Of a DNA stretch of 64,000 nucleotides, positions 13,321 to 25,100 are shown piece after piece (position 1 is the first letter of the stretch; each line of letters starts with the position of its first letter). The notes beneath the pieces were generated by a model, which was not told the DNA's origin, searched no databases, and saw only the letters and a list, made by a program, of their open reading frames with translations. The stretch covers positions 5,580,001 through 5,644,000 of the forward strand of contig JAGYVD010000001.1 of assembly GCA_021209875.1 (NCBI GenBank). Direction: 5' to 3'. The DNA comes from Rosellinia necatrix. Lineage: Eukaryota > Ascomycota > Sordariomycetes > Xylariales > Xylariaceae. The translations under genes were made by a program, and so were the position numbers.

Positions 13321-16300
13321 AAGGTGGCGGAGACAAATTACTAACGACGATACGACAGGCATGACTTGTACGTTTTTCTTCCCTTCCCCCTTCGCCTCAC
13401 TCACTTCAGTGTGTGAGTGTGAGTGTGTGCCTCGGTTCATATGAGCTTCGCCACTAACGCATCTGCCTTCGCCACAGAATTACGAATGTTTTCACAAACA
13501 ATGATACCCCCCGGCATTACAGAAGACGGCATTGCAGCATTTACATTATTACGATGATACCCCCCTACCCACTTCATAATTTATCCTATCGAGTCATATA
13601 ATACTCTAGGATGACGAACAGCATCGGAGACAGGGCCAGCGCCGCGACACAGCACACGCGTGCAGCAAGGTAGCCCTGGAACCAAAAATCGATGCTGCGA
13701 CTTATTTTTATTCTAATGAATACTCGCTGCGATGGCATATGGGGCCCCCAGCCCTTTCTTTCTTTCTCCCCCCCCTTCCCAATACCACTGGGGAAAAAAA
13801 AACGGGGGGGAGTCCGCCATTAGCCGTCTTCCCAAATCTTACACACCGTGGGACAAATATTTGTGTCCGATGAGTCATAATACTCAACAGCAGAGTCAAC
13901 CCAACCCACCCGCAGCGGGTGTAAGGCGGTTGACTGGGTTTTGTTTTGTTTTTTTGCGCAGCCCTCTTTAGTGGGCAATACAACGACACCAACACCAACA
14001 ACAACACACTTACATGTCTCAGCCCCCCTCCTCCTCCATCCTTTTTCCTTGGGAAGGGGGAGATCCTGACATTATTTTACGCGCGAACAACACATACATC
14101 ACCGGATGACACAATCCCACTTAATCGGGGGTTCGGTGTGTGCATGGAATTTTTTTTTCCCTTTCGAGCTATTCTATTTTTTTTTATGTCCTTTTTTTAC
14201 GCAAGGCCAGCGTGCGCTCCGACCCCAAACTAGGGGCCGGGGGGGATTTGAGGCAAGCGGTGAAGATGCGTCCATGGAACGTGACGCTATTGGGCGGGGG
14301 TTGAAGAGGAGGGGATGAAATAAAGGGACACGATGTCGGAGGCCCGACCGGACCATCGCCTTGGATCATGTCGATGGTACCGTGTCATTGGGCAGGAATT
14401 GGGTGTTGGGGGGAAGGTAGCGTGGGGGGAAAGGAAGAAGAAGAAGGGAGGAGAGGTAGGGGAGTGTGCGTGTTGCACGCAAAGAGGGGGAAGGGTACCA
14501 AAAGTCACGTCCACGGTCGGGGGGTATCCATCTGGGTTATCCTCGAGTGGATGTGGTTGGTAGAGTGATACGTGGTTGGGCCGCCTTGGCAGCTCGGTGA
14601 ATGGAAACGAATGAAATCAGGGAGCGTGTTTTGGGGCGATGGGGTGAGCGAGGTTGAAGATGGGCAAAATAAAACCCAGCTGGGGCAGTAACTTTACATT
14701 ATTCGGTGGGAAAGAAATGGTGCACAAAAAAAAAAACATCTTAATCCAAACTATCTTAGCTTCGAGCAGGAAAAAAAAAACAATACAAAAAGAAATCACT
14801 TCAATCAGCTCTCGTTTCTTCTGCGGTGCTTCTTCCCTAGTCTACGCCACTAGTCCATGACCTATGTGACACCTTAACAATACTTCCGGCGTTTCTGCCA
14901 TTCGGCCGGAATGAATTACTTGCACAACTGGGTATCATATGTTTTTATGGCCGAATATAAATTGTGTGCCGACCAGGTTTCCCCACGATCACTTCCGACT
15001 GGTTTGCTTTTTGCATCCCGGATGTCTACTATTAGCAAGCTAAGTGTCTGTCTCGGGTATAACTAACGATCATCATGAGGCAAGCTAGTTTAACTCCAGG
15101 AGACTAGCATCGGCACTGATCTGAGACATTATCGCCTATCTACCCACTTCTATACATCCCACATGCCAGTAACTACAGTACGCACCATCCAAACAAGAAA
15201 GCCGTGAGGATGCGGTGAGTCTTCTGACAGGGGGGTTTTGATAAATTTTTCAATCTTTTTTTTTCCTTTCCCACCCAAGACCCTGTTGTGCTCTCCGAGG
15301 TAGAGACGAAGAGGGAGGAGACAAATGAGGAGACTGATGAAGATTAAGAAGGTCGGAAAAGCAAAACTCTTATCCTACCTACCTGATTCTATCAAGTCTT
15401 GCTTTGCGGTCCCGTTGCCCCGGTTGAAAGCAAGTGGGGGAGGGCGGTGTTCGATAGGTCAGTCAGTCGGCTTCATCCCGATGGTTACTCGATCGTGACA
15501 ATACCATTATGCGGTTTCAACCGCTCACGACTACACGCGAGCCTATGACATATCACAATGGTATAATGCGATTGTGCCAAGCGGGTATTCCTCGCAGTGC
15601 GGGGGGGAGGGAAGAAGATGCGCGCTACCTGTCGATTATGATAGGGATGGATCCCTATCAGATAATACACAACTATAGTTGTATGTATGTATGTATGTCA
15701 ATACGACTGATTGATAAATGGTGTGGGAGCTCGGCAGCGCGCGGGCGCTAGTTCGAAATGATCATCCCCAACGGCGCTTCTTGGTGGTCAGAACGATGAT
15801 GGATGATGGGCCTTATCGCGAGTCTCTCCGCACTACCCTCGGCAACGTTCCCTCTGCCCGTCAAGCTACCTGCCTACCTGCCTACCTACCTACCTAGCCC
15901 GGTCGCGTAGGAGCGTAGATCACGGTGTTAGCAAGCCCCGCGGGGATGTCGATCTGGGGGACTGATAAGTCTCGGATTACCTGGTTGCGGTAGTAATGTA
16001 CAAGTAAGTAAGTAAGTAAAGTAACTACCTAGGTAACTAATGATTTAACTAGGTACATAGCTGGTGATAACTAACCTACCCAGTCGATCTGTCCTGATTA
16101 TGGAATTATTTAAGTCTAGACTCCTCAAACTCTCCGAGCTGTGTAAGTCTAGGTAGGGAGGGGGACCAGCCACATATAACTAGCTCGCCGTCCGTCTAAC
16201 GGCTACCATTTATTAATGCGATCGCAATATTGGCTTGATTGGCTCTCATTTGTCGCCGAGGCACCCAGTTGACTTATTCACATGCTGAATTGGGGGTGAA

Positions 16301-18297
16301 ACTCGCCTCTCGAAGCCCGACCCCCTTTCCCTTCCTTGTCAGCCTGACGTGGGAGATTGGTTGGTAAATAACTAACTATTGAGAAGTGTCGCGGATTGCT
16401 GGTAAGGTTTCGACCCAAAATCACGCGATTGACTTATTGTTGTTATAGGCTGGGGAAGATCGACGGCAGGGCTTCCTCCGGGGCTTTGGAGGAGAGCGAA
16501 TGCACCCCACAATGTTGTGGCGGCGTGCTCATCACGGCGCTATGGCCCTTGTTGGGCGCAGTGAATACGACAGTGAGGCGTTCCGACGCAGCCAGTGAGC
16601 TGCTATGTCTGCTGTGTCGCCGTGCTTCGGGTTGGCGAATAGAGCGTTTGCCCACGCGCACCACGCGCACCCAACAATGAGTCCGAAGTGGTATAAGAGA
16701 TGGGCATGTTGGTTGGACCAACGGTTGGTGCTTTCGCTATGTTCCACTCGGAACCGAAACCTTCTCTCGTGGGGGATGCGAGGGAACCAGGTGCATCAGA
16801 CCGGTCAGCTCTATTAACCATGCCTCTCTCCCTCGTCCATACCTACCTGGTCAGAGAGAACACATCACTGCTGCTGCTTCTGCTGCTGCTGCTGCAGATA
16901 GACAGGTGAAGTGGAAAGTATTGTTAACGTAATACAGGACCCCTGGGTGGTTGACTTGTCAAGTCATGTCAAGCCGCTTGTCCACGACGGATGCTTCATA
17001 ATCATCTTCCCCCTCCCTCGCCCCCCAGATACATACATACCCATACCTACCTATGTATAACCCACCCTTCCGTGTACGCCGGTCCATATTATGTAGCGAG
17101 CGACACGGGAGCCAGGATTGCGTCTCCCCTAGTGCTTCCCGTCTTGCGTGCAGCAGCTTACACTACCACGGACGGCTGCTATGTAAAGAATGGGAAAAGA
17201 TAGAAATGAGCGTAGCGCGATTACGCCAAGGATGTTAGTCGGGTATTAGTATACGGTGAAGAGGTCGCGTCCTGCGAGTCCGCAGAGGGATCTAACTATC
17301 GCAGCTAGGCGCCCGCCCCCCCGGCAGGTTCCCGAACCTACCGTGATCAGTAGCCTTGCAGGTCATGGCATCTCGCCTGTCAGCCCAGCGTAGCATTTGT
17401 CATTTTATTTTATCTAGTCTCATGCCCGTTAGCCCGCTCGCGCGCCTTGGGGGGGGGGAGGGGGAGGAAGGGAGGGAGGGAAGGAGGGTGGAAGGAGGGG
17501 GGAAGGGAAGCGTCGCAGCCCGAGCTCTGGGAAGTGTCGTGACAAACATCGAACGGGAGGTCAATGCACCAGCCAGCTGGGAAAATCGATACCAGGAACG
17601 AGGGCGAGGCAATGGTATGACGGGATGGCGAAGGGTGGGAAATGCAACCCATGCGATTATATGATCCTGTGCGACCACGACCCTCCATCTCCCTCCTCCT
17701 CCCTAGGTAGTGTGGTGTATACTCCGAGCCCCTGGGCCGCATTCGGCACCTTTGGGTAAGACAAACCAGGGCGCATTATGCAAGGGCCGGTGGCTATCAA
17801 GTTGTTGTTGGGATCGTCCGCAGTGTCGAAATCTATCTATGGCGTGGGATGGCGGTACGCGCATGAGGGCGGTCGAATGGCCATTGGGGGTGGCTTATGG
17901 CCGGGAGCACTACAAAGCCCGAGCCGGCTGCGACTCTCGACCGAATATAGGGTTTCTGGGAATAGAATACGACATGAAGGCCCCCTTTCGAGGGCGGGGG
18001 ATGCAGCACGGCCAATTACATACGCCAATAGCAACATGAGACTTCACGTGTTGTCTGTCTCAGAAAACCCGACGTCACGGTGACAAGAAGCCATGCAATC
18101 TCAAGATAGCTACCACGATGGGCTATACTTAACCTATGAAATACAAATACCAATGTCGCGAAAACCAGGCCAATTGGGTAGCCGAACCCCAGACGTGTAA
18201 TTGTATCCAAAGAAGGGTCCAATTGGCATTGACGTCAACCCGAGTTTGTTGAGGCATTGATGAATAAACGCCCCATACAGACAATCAATCCATCGGA

Positions 18298-18490
18298 CAT
18301 GGATATGGATATGGACATGGACATGGACACGGACGTGGATATAGACATAATTATGGACATAGTTATGGACATAGTTATGGACATAGTTATGGACATAGTT
18401 ATGGACATGGTTATAGTCATAGTTATGGATATGGTTATGGATATATGGATGGACATCTGGATGGACATCTGGATAGACATCTGGATAGAA
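18298..18490. repeat. 12-bp tandem array, GACATAGTTATG-type unit
   Basis: About 190 bp of 6- and 12-bp periodic sequence (GGATAT, GGACAT, then GACATAGTTATG units, then ATCTGGATGGAC units). The units diverge along the array, as in an older minisatellite that expanded in several steps. It reads open in several frames as MDMDMD or MSIxMSI peptides, which I regard as spurious. Confidence 0.8.
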
Positions 18491-20543
18491 CATCTGTAAT
18501 GGATATATGGATCTACGGTATCGGCCTACAATACAGTGCATCGTGAACAGAGCGCTCCGGCCGCCTCAGGGGCCTTGATTTTCTTTTTTTTTTTTCCTGC
18601 TCAATGCGCGCATCTATCCAAACACGGATTCCCGCATCAACTTTAGGGGTTAGACTACCCGGTAATCGTCAGCGGGTCTCAGCCAACAGCATGGACTAGC
18701 AATCACCCATGCGCGGTAATCTAGAGTAATCACCCATCCAGCTGCCGGCCGCCTCTACTTGCCCCCACCGGCGCTGCTTTGTTCATGATGGGTTCTCGGA
18801 CTGCACATACGTATGTACTTAAATGTATGTATGTACTGTATGGGGTGTATGGGTGTATGGGTGTATGGGTGTAGTGTATTAGTTATTATTACGAAGTATG
18901 GGTGCGGGATGCAAGCCAGCATTGGCAATCGGTCAGGGACAGCCAGACAGCCAGCCAGCTTTTCCCGCTGTCTCACGCGAATATCAATCAAGGGTGGGCA
19001 CGGGCATGGATATGGGCATGAACATGGACATCATCGCGCACGCAATTCCCACTACGACTGCTACGGCCTACCATCGACTTACCCTGTGGTGGAAGCGGGA
19101 ACCTCGTGAGGCGTGTGGCGGGTGTGTATGCGTGTGTGTGCGGGTTGTGCGGGAACCGTAGGGTAGCATATGCTGGGAGCCGTCTGCGAGTTTTTTTAGT
19201 GCACGGGTTGTCCTGTCGTGTCGGGCGCCCACGTCGTCGAAGGATCGAAGCTACAGCGGCCCTCTTTGACGACAACGACAGCGACGCCAACGACAGCGAC
19301 GCACGCCGTTTAGTACCGAGCGGCGAGGAGAGAGAAGAGAGTGAAATAAGACGAGGTGGGGCATCCGCGCACGATCTGTCTGCTACCCCAGCCCCAGAGA
19401 TAATCAATTCGGACAGAATTAGAGGTGGGAAGTGGAGTTAGAGTTGCAATCATGCACTAGAGGTGGTTGAACCCGTCTGGACCCCGGCTCGGGCTTGGAG
19501 AGGGGAGGGATGTTAGTGTAGGTAGGCAGGGAGAGAGAGAGACCAGAGAGTGAGAGAGAGGGAAAAAGGAAAAAAAAAAAAAAGCCCGGAATCGTGGTAG
19601 CGTAAGCATGGGAGACGAGGGAACCGCTGCAAAGCAGACCAGAAGAACACAAGAGCATGCAGCTACACCCATCAATGCCTCCGGTACGGTTCGGGTTCAG
19701 CACCCTCTGCGGCACGCCTGCGCTGCTGACACGGTCTACTGTGCCCCAGCCTGGGCGGTGATGGCGATAATAACGGCGACGGTGGTAGTGATAACGGTGA
19801 TGGGGATGGGTGGGAGAGCAACGGGGAATAATATATCGCCAAGCATGCTGGTCGACGGACCGTGTAAGTGGTGGTATGATGTCGTGGAGTGCGAGTGCAG
19901 CGAAATGCAGTGCAGTGCAGCGCAGTGAATGTGAGGTGAGTTGAAGTGTAGCGAAGTTGTAGCGAAGTGAAGAGTGGTAGCGTAGTGGCAGCGTGCACTG
20001 CAGGCTACATACCGACTTATATCTAGCATGGCAGTATAGTCACCCTGACATGGGGAACTTGAGGGGACCCCTGCATGCCCTCCGACCAACGAGGGCCTCA
20101 ATCACTCTTTTTGCCGCCGAGCCGAGTGCCAGGGACAGCTCTGGTGGCCAATCAGCCGCCCAGCTCGACAGGATCCCGGGCCATCCCTGCGGTCCATCAG
20201 CCAATCTTCGTTCCTATCCGCCTTTGCACCACCTTTGGCGCTACCCAAGTGACTGGAGGAACTACATCCGCTGGCACATCCCTCTTTGACTCGCCCATTC
20301 CCAAACGTGTCTTCCACCCAACCACATCTCACAGCCGGCATGGTGTCGATAGGAACAATGGGGACTGCGAGATGAGCCCCCGGGGCGAGGGCTTCCAGCC
20401 GACCTATTGTCATGCTCGCCTCGCTTCGAGGGGACCCTCCCTGCATCCCATGTGCTCGCCTTGCAGCGAAATGCAGCGTAGCCAACCCCAGGGGGGAGGG
20501 ACATGGTGAAGTGAACGAGGGAGAGAGAGTGAGTACACTAAGT

Positions 20544-20599
20544 CAGTGGTGAGTGGTGAGTGGTGAGTGGTGAGTGAGAGAGAGAGAGAGAGAGAGAGG
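20544..20599. repeat. GGTGAGT tandem repeat followed by (GA)n
   Basis: Four copies of a 7-bp GGTGAGT unit pass directly into about ten GA dinucleotides. Intergenic. Confidence 0.8.
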
Positions 20600-21790
20600 A
20601 GCGGTTAATACATCTCCAACGCCGAGAAGTACCTATCAAGGGCTGGTGTTAATCCTCAAACCCGCTCTGATACGACTCGCAGTTGACTCGCAGGGACTTC
20701 GCAGGGACTCTAAAAGTACACATAGTTTTTTTTTTTTCTTCCATGCGGCCTGTTATCGTGTTCCGGGATGCATCTTTTTTTTCTGCCCTTGCATTGTCGC
20801 TCTCTCGCATATACCAGCCGAGTGGGCACGGGTTATACAGGAACAGGTATACAAAAACAGGTTAACAGGACAGGTGATTTTGTAGCCATGTAGGCATGTA
20901 CGCAGGTAGGCATGTCAGGCAAGGTAGAAAATAACAACAGCCGCGCCTCGTTTCGCTTGTCAAGTGACGGCCTAAGGTCGAGAGCACAAGCACAGGAATA
21001 AGAGGTCAAGCTAATTATATCAAATATCGACATCCAAACGCAGGCTCCCTGGTTCCGAGCTACTGCAAAATCCAACCAGTAGTCACTCAAAGCGGACACC
21101 TCTGTCAGTCAATTCGATCAACCACCCCGTGCTACCCTGGACCACTCCCATGGTTCTGACTAGACCCATGTGCGGTGAAGACCTTGGCTTAGCCGGTCCG
21201 TATCCGCTCTCGATATGCCCGCCCACTGCTTTTCGATGTGGTATTATACTATGTACTGTTCCTCGGGCCATTGACAGCTCAGAACTCCTCTTCTTTTAGG
21301 CGCTGGCCTTTTTAGTCGCGGTAGACGGACTCTTATTTGCTCCCTCACACCCACCTCTAAAGCTTGCCTCGTCCCTGCGGCCTCCTTTCCTTTTTCGCCT
21401 CTTGGGATCTGTGATTGTGATCGCTCCGGTCGTGCATACACCCGCCTCGACTCTCACCAGATCTAATGCGAGCAAAGGCCAAGTGCCAACGCCACAATAC
21501 CAAGTTAAGAAGGACAGTGTTACACCGCGTTGAAGATAGAACGCTCCCACAGGTTCAACACTCCAAGTACCGATATACGAGCGACGGTGTGCTCACCGTT
21601 CCCTACCGACGCCTAACCTTCTCTCGACCGTCGCGAAGAGGCTGGGATAGAGAGATCGAGCACCATTGGTCCTGCTTCAGTGCCTTGCACTAGATCGGCG
21701 CGCATCCTTCGGCCGACTAATCCTCTTTTTCTTCTCCGACGGACGACGACATCTACTTTCAACAACACCATTGGCATATACGGAGCCTCG

Positions 21791-21854
21791 AGAAAGCAAA
21801 GAGAAAAAAGAAAGAAGGAAAGAAGGAAAGAAAGAAAGAAGGAAGGAAGGAAAG
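21791..21854. repeat. GAAA/GGAA polypurine tract
   Basis: A 60-bp purine-only stretch of GAAA, GAAG and GGAA units about 260-320 bp upstream of the WD40 start codon. It lies before the probable 5' UTR intron and may be promoter-proximal. Confidence 0.7.
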
Positions 21855-21967
21855 CCAACAGCCGGCAAGAAAACGTAGTGCGTAATATGTATGAGGCCAG
21901 AAGCAAGTGACGCACTCGTTAGGATATTAGGAGGCTTCGCCTGAAAGGGCATTACTCGACATTCGAG

Positions 21968-22107
21968 GTGAGTCCTTCGGCTCCCATTCCCCCGAGGCTA
22001 TAGATGGACACCATGGACACTACGGACAGCTTCTTCTATTGCGGGCGCAAAGTGAAATCCATACCTTCCCGTATGTGATCACTAACACATTCTACCTTGT
22101 CTTACAG
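21968..22107 (+). other. Probable 5' UTR intron of the WD40 gene
   Basis: A strong donor (GTGAGT, directly after CGAG at 21968) and an acceptor CTTACAG at 22107 flank 140 bp. A CTAAC branch-point match lies at about 22081, and a pyrimidine tract precedes the acceptor. The start codon follows eight bases after the acceptor, so this intron would lie wholly in the 5' UTR. Confidence 0.6.
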
Positions 22108-22114
22108 CATCACG

Positions 22115-25100
22115 ATGTCGACCTCGAGCTACCAGCCGGCCTCGCACCACTACAATGCCTCCATAAGTTCGGCGGGCCGCTCGTCGAGGAAAGGCAAGGC
22201 GACTCTGGAGCCGAGGGAATTCGCATCGCCCAGCATGCCGGCGAGATATTTCGAGCCGACGGCGGCGACGGACCAGATGTTGTTATATGGGCGTACGTGC
22301 AAAAAAACAAAAAAACAAAAAAAAAAACCACCACCACCACCAAAATCCGACCCCGGTAGGCCACGTTTCCTTGGCGGCTAACGGGTTTTATAGAGGGCAC
22401 TTCGGTAGTAGTCGCACGCCACGATAGCTTAACGATCGAGAGACGCTTCTCCCGCCATTCCGCCGAGGTGCAATTGCTCGCGGTTGACACCCAGAGCTCG
22501 ACCATCGGCAACGGCAGGTTCGTCGTGAGTTATGACGCCGAGATGACTGCCATCGTATGGGATTTGATGACGGGCGAAGAAGTGGCCCGGTTTGCATCCT
22601 ACGAACACCTCACCTGCGCGGCCTGGATGCGGAACGGAAACGTCGCATTTGGTATGCTATATCCCATATCCCATATCCTAAAAGCCATGTGGTTTGGTTC
22701 TATCTTCTATCTTCTATCTTTTATATGCTACACGCTACATGCTACATGCTACATGTTATATCTCGTAGATATTAGATATTTGGTATCGGAACGGCTGGTA
22801 ACTAATCTCTCAACTTAGGCAACGTGCAAGGAAACGTTATTCTCTTCGAGCCCATGACCTCCGAGCACCTGTCTGCGCGGACCATCGACCAGATCCCTAT
22901 CACTGCATTAGCTCCCGCTGCGGACTGCAGGACATTTGCCATTGGGTAGCTAGCTAATCCGCACTTTCCATTCAACATGAACCTTGCTTGGCTGACTTTT
23001 TCCCTTCTTTTCCTTTTTTTTTTTTTTCCCTTCCTCTCAGATACCAAAATGGCTCGCTCATCGTCGCCAGCCTCCAACCCAGATTCACAATCCTGCACAG
23101 CCTGAGCACCTCGAGGGCGCCGTCCCCCCATAGTGACGCTCGCTTGGCATGCATCGTCGTCGCGGCAAAAGTCGGATATGCTGGCTGTGCAGACGGATGA
23201 CGGCGACCTCAGGGTCTGGAGCGTGGCGAAGTCGTTCAACAGCAACGACCCTGCCAAGGTGGTACGGATCTTAAAGCGGAACGACAATTACCAAAACGGC
23301 CCCAACTGGATGGGGTGGTCGAAGAACGGCCGCATAATCCAGTTTTCCGACAAGTAGGTCATACACACATGCATGGCGGGCCCGCTATGCGCGCGCTTGG
23401 GTCCATCCCGACTAACAGAATCCGTGATAGCGAGACGCTGTCGTGGGATGTGCGCACCAAACACGTCACTTGGGACAGCATCCCGACGCTGGAGCACGTG
23501 CGCGGCCTCGCCGTCTACGGGCCGGGCGCCATCCTGTTCACCCTGGGCGCCGGCAGCACCGTGCAGCAGTTCGATCTCAACACGCCGGCCATGATGATCA
23601 CCAATGTGCAGCATCCCGCCAATCTCCTGCCGCCGTCGCCCCCGGTCTCCATCGAGGAGCAGCCGGAGCAGGGCGTCGTCGTCATCATCGGCACCGAGTC
23701 CGACTCGTCCATCCCGATCAATGCCGAGGTCTCCGAGAGCGACGACGACAACATGTCGCCCCTGGCCCGCATGGTCCGTGGGACCGACTCCGTGGGCGAC
23801 TCGGCCGAGCAGGACAGGTACATGTCGGCGAGCCCCGGTTCTACTAAGAGTTCTACCGTCTCAAAGTCTTCTACCAACTCCGGCACCCAGGGACGCTACC
23901 AGCCGTCGATACAGTCGCGTGGGATGACCGAGAACACGTATATCTCTGCCAGCTCGTCATCCCTGCGGTCCTCGGCCCGGCCCCCATTCGGCGACAAGGA
24001 TGCGTACTCGATCAGCAGTGTCAGCTCGGCTTCCGTCACCTCCTCTTCGAGATCCCGGAATCGGCCCTCGAGGCTGCGGAACGAGGTCTTGCCAAGCCCC
24101 GACGAGTCCAGGGTTCACGATCTCTTCAGGTTCACCAGGAGCCGTCTCCACGACGTCCCCTACAAACGAACCCCGCTGGCGGACCAGACGCGCCTGACGA
24201 ACGATGATCTCCGCCGGCAAATGCTGAACATCATCTTCGGATGGAACCGAGAGATGGAAGACCTTGTTCGTGACGAGATGCTGCGCCACCCTACCCGATC
24301 GGCGAGCCGTATTCTGCTCGCTAAATGGCTCGGGGACATCGGAGCCGACATAATGACCACGACTTCAGAGAACATGACATCCTCGGATTGGATGTTGCTT
24401 GCCCTGAGTGGCATCGGCGGTCAGCCTGCACAACATAGCATCGGTCGTGCGTATGTGCAGCGGCTTCTTGAGAATGGCGATATACACGCCGCAGTCACCA
24501 TTATGATCGGAATGGGTGACCACAACGACGCGATCGAAATATACGTTTCACATAAGAAATTCCTGGAGGCATTGGTCTTGCTTTGCCTGTTCTTCCCAAG
24601 CGTATGGGAACGTCAAGCCGCAGTGATCAAGAAATGGGGTGACTTTGCTGTTCAGCATAACCAGCAGGGCTTGGCAATCCGATGGTATGTGAACGCGAGT
24701 TTCCCGTCCAAGTATTTATTACCATGTTACTGACAATTTCACCTTAGCTTTGCTTGCACCGGCATCGAATCTTCGGAGCCTTGGACGTCCCCATCGGCCA
24801 CGCAGGTAACATTCCCGGCCATCAACCAGAGCATCCCCGAGATCCTAAGCCCCCCTCTGTCGCCCCCTGGATTGAACCGTGGACCTCAACGCAGCATTGC
24901 GAAGACATCCGCCCTCAAGCTAATCACCTCATTTGACGAGAAGAGACAGAACCTGGAACTATTCACGGCGGGCGACGACGGGAAGACCCCCATTGCTGCG
25001 GGCGTGACGCCTATTGCGGAATCTGCCATCTCACCTGGCGGCCGTGATCCGAGCACGGCTTTCCTCCGTCCATCTCAGCGAAGTGTCTTCAACACGCCGG

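Larger units (their letters stand above)
13321..21967. other. Gene-poor intergenic region
   Basis: No supported gene is seen. The DNA contains poly-purine and poly-pyrimidine runs, TACC/GGTA tetramer runs (about 15868-15897 and 16001-16020), a CTG run at about 16868-16894, a 12-bp array near 18298-18490, a GAGTGGT/GA array near 20544-20599 and a GAAA/GGAA purine block at 21791-21854. The last few hundred bases are probably promoter and 5' UTR of the WD40 gene. Confidence 0.55.

Noticed and set aside
18134..18541. 135-residue minus-strand frame rich in HNYVHNY
   Set aside because: Pure translation of the tandem repeat.
20075..20509. 144-codon plus-strand frame and 127-codon minus-strand frame
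   Set aside because: Overlapping frames on both strands with no motif, splice logic or conserved blocks.
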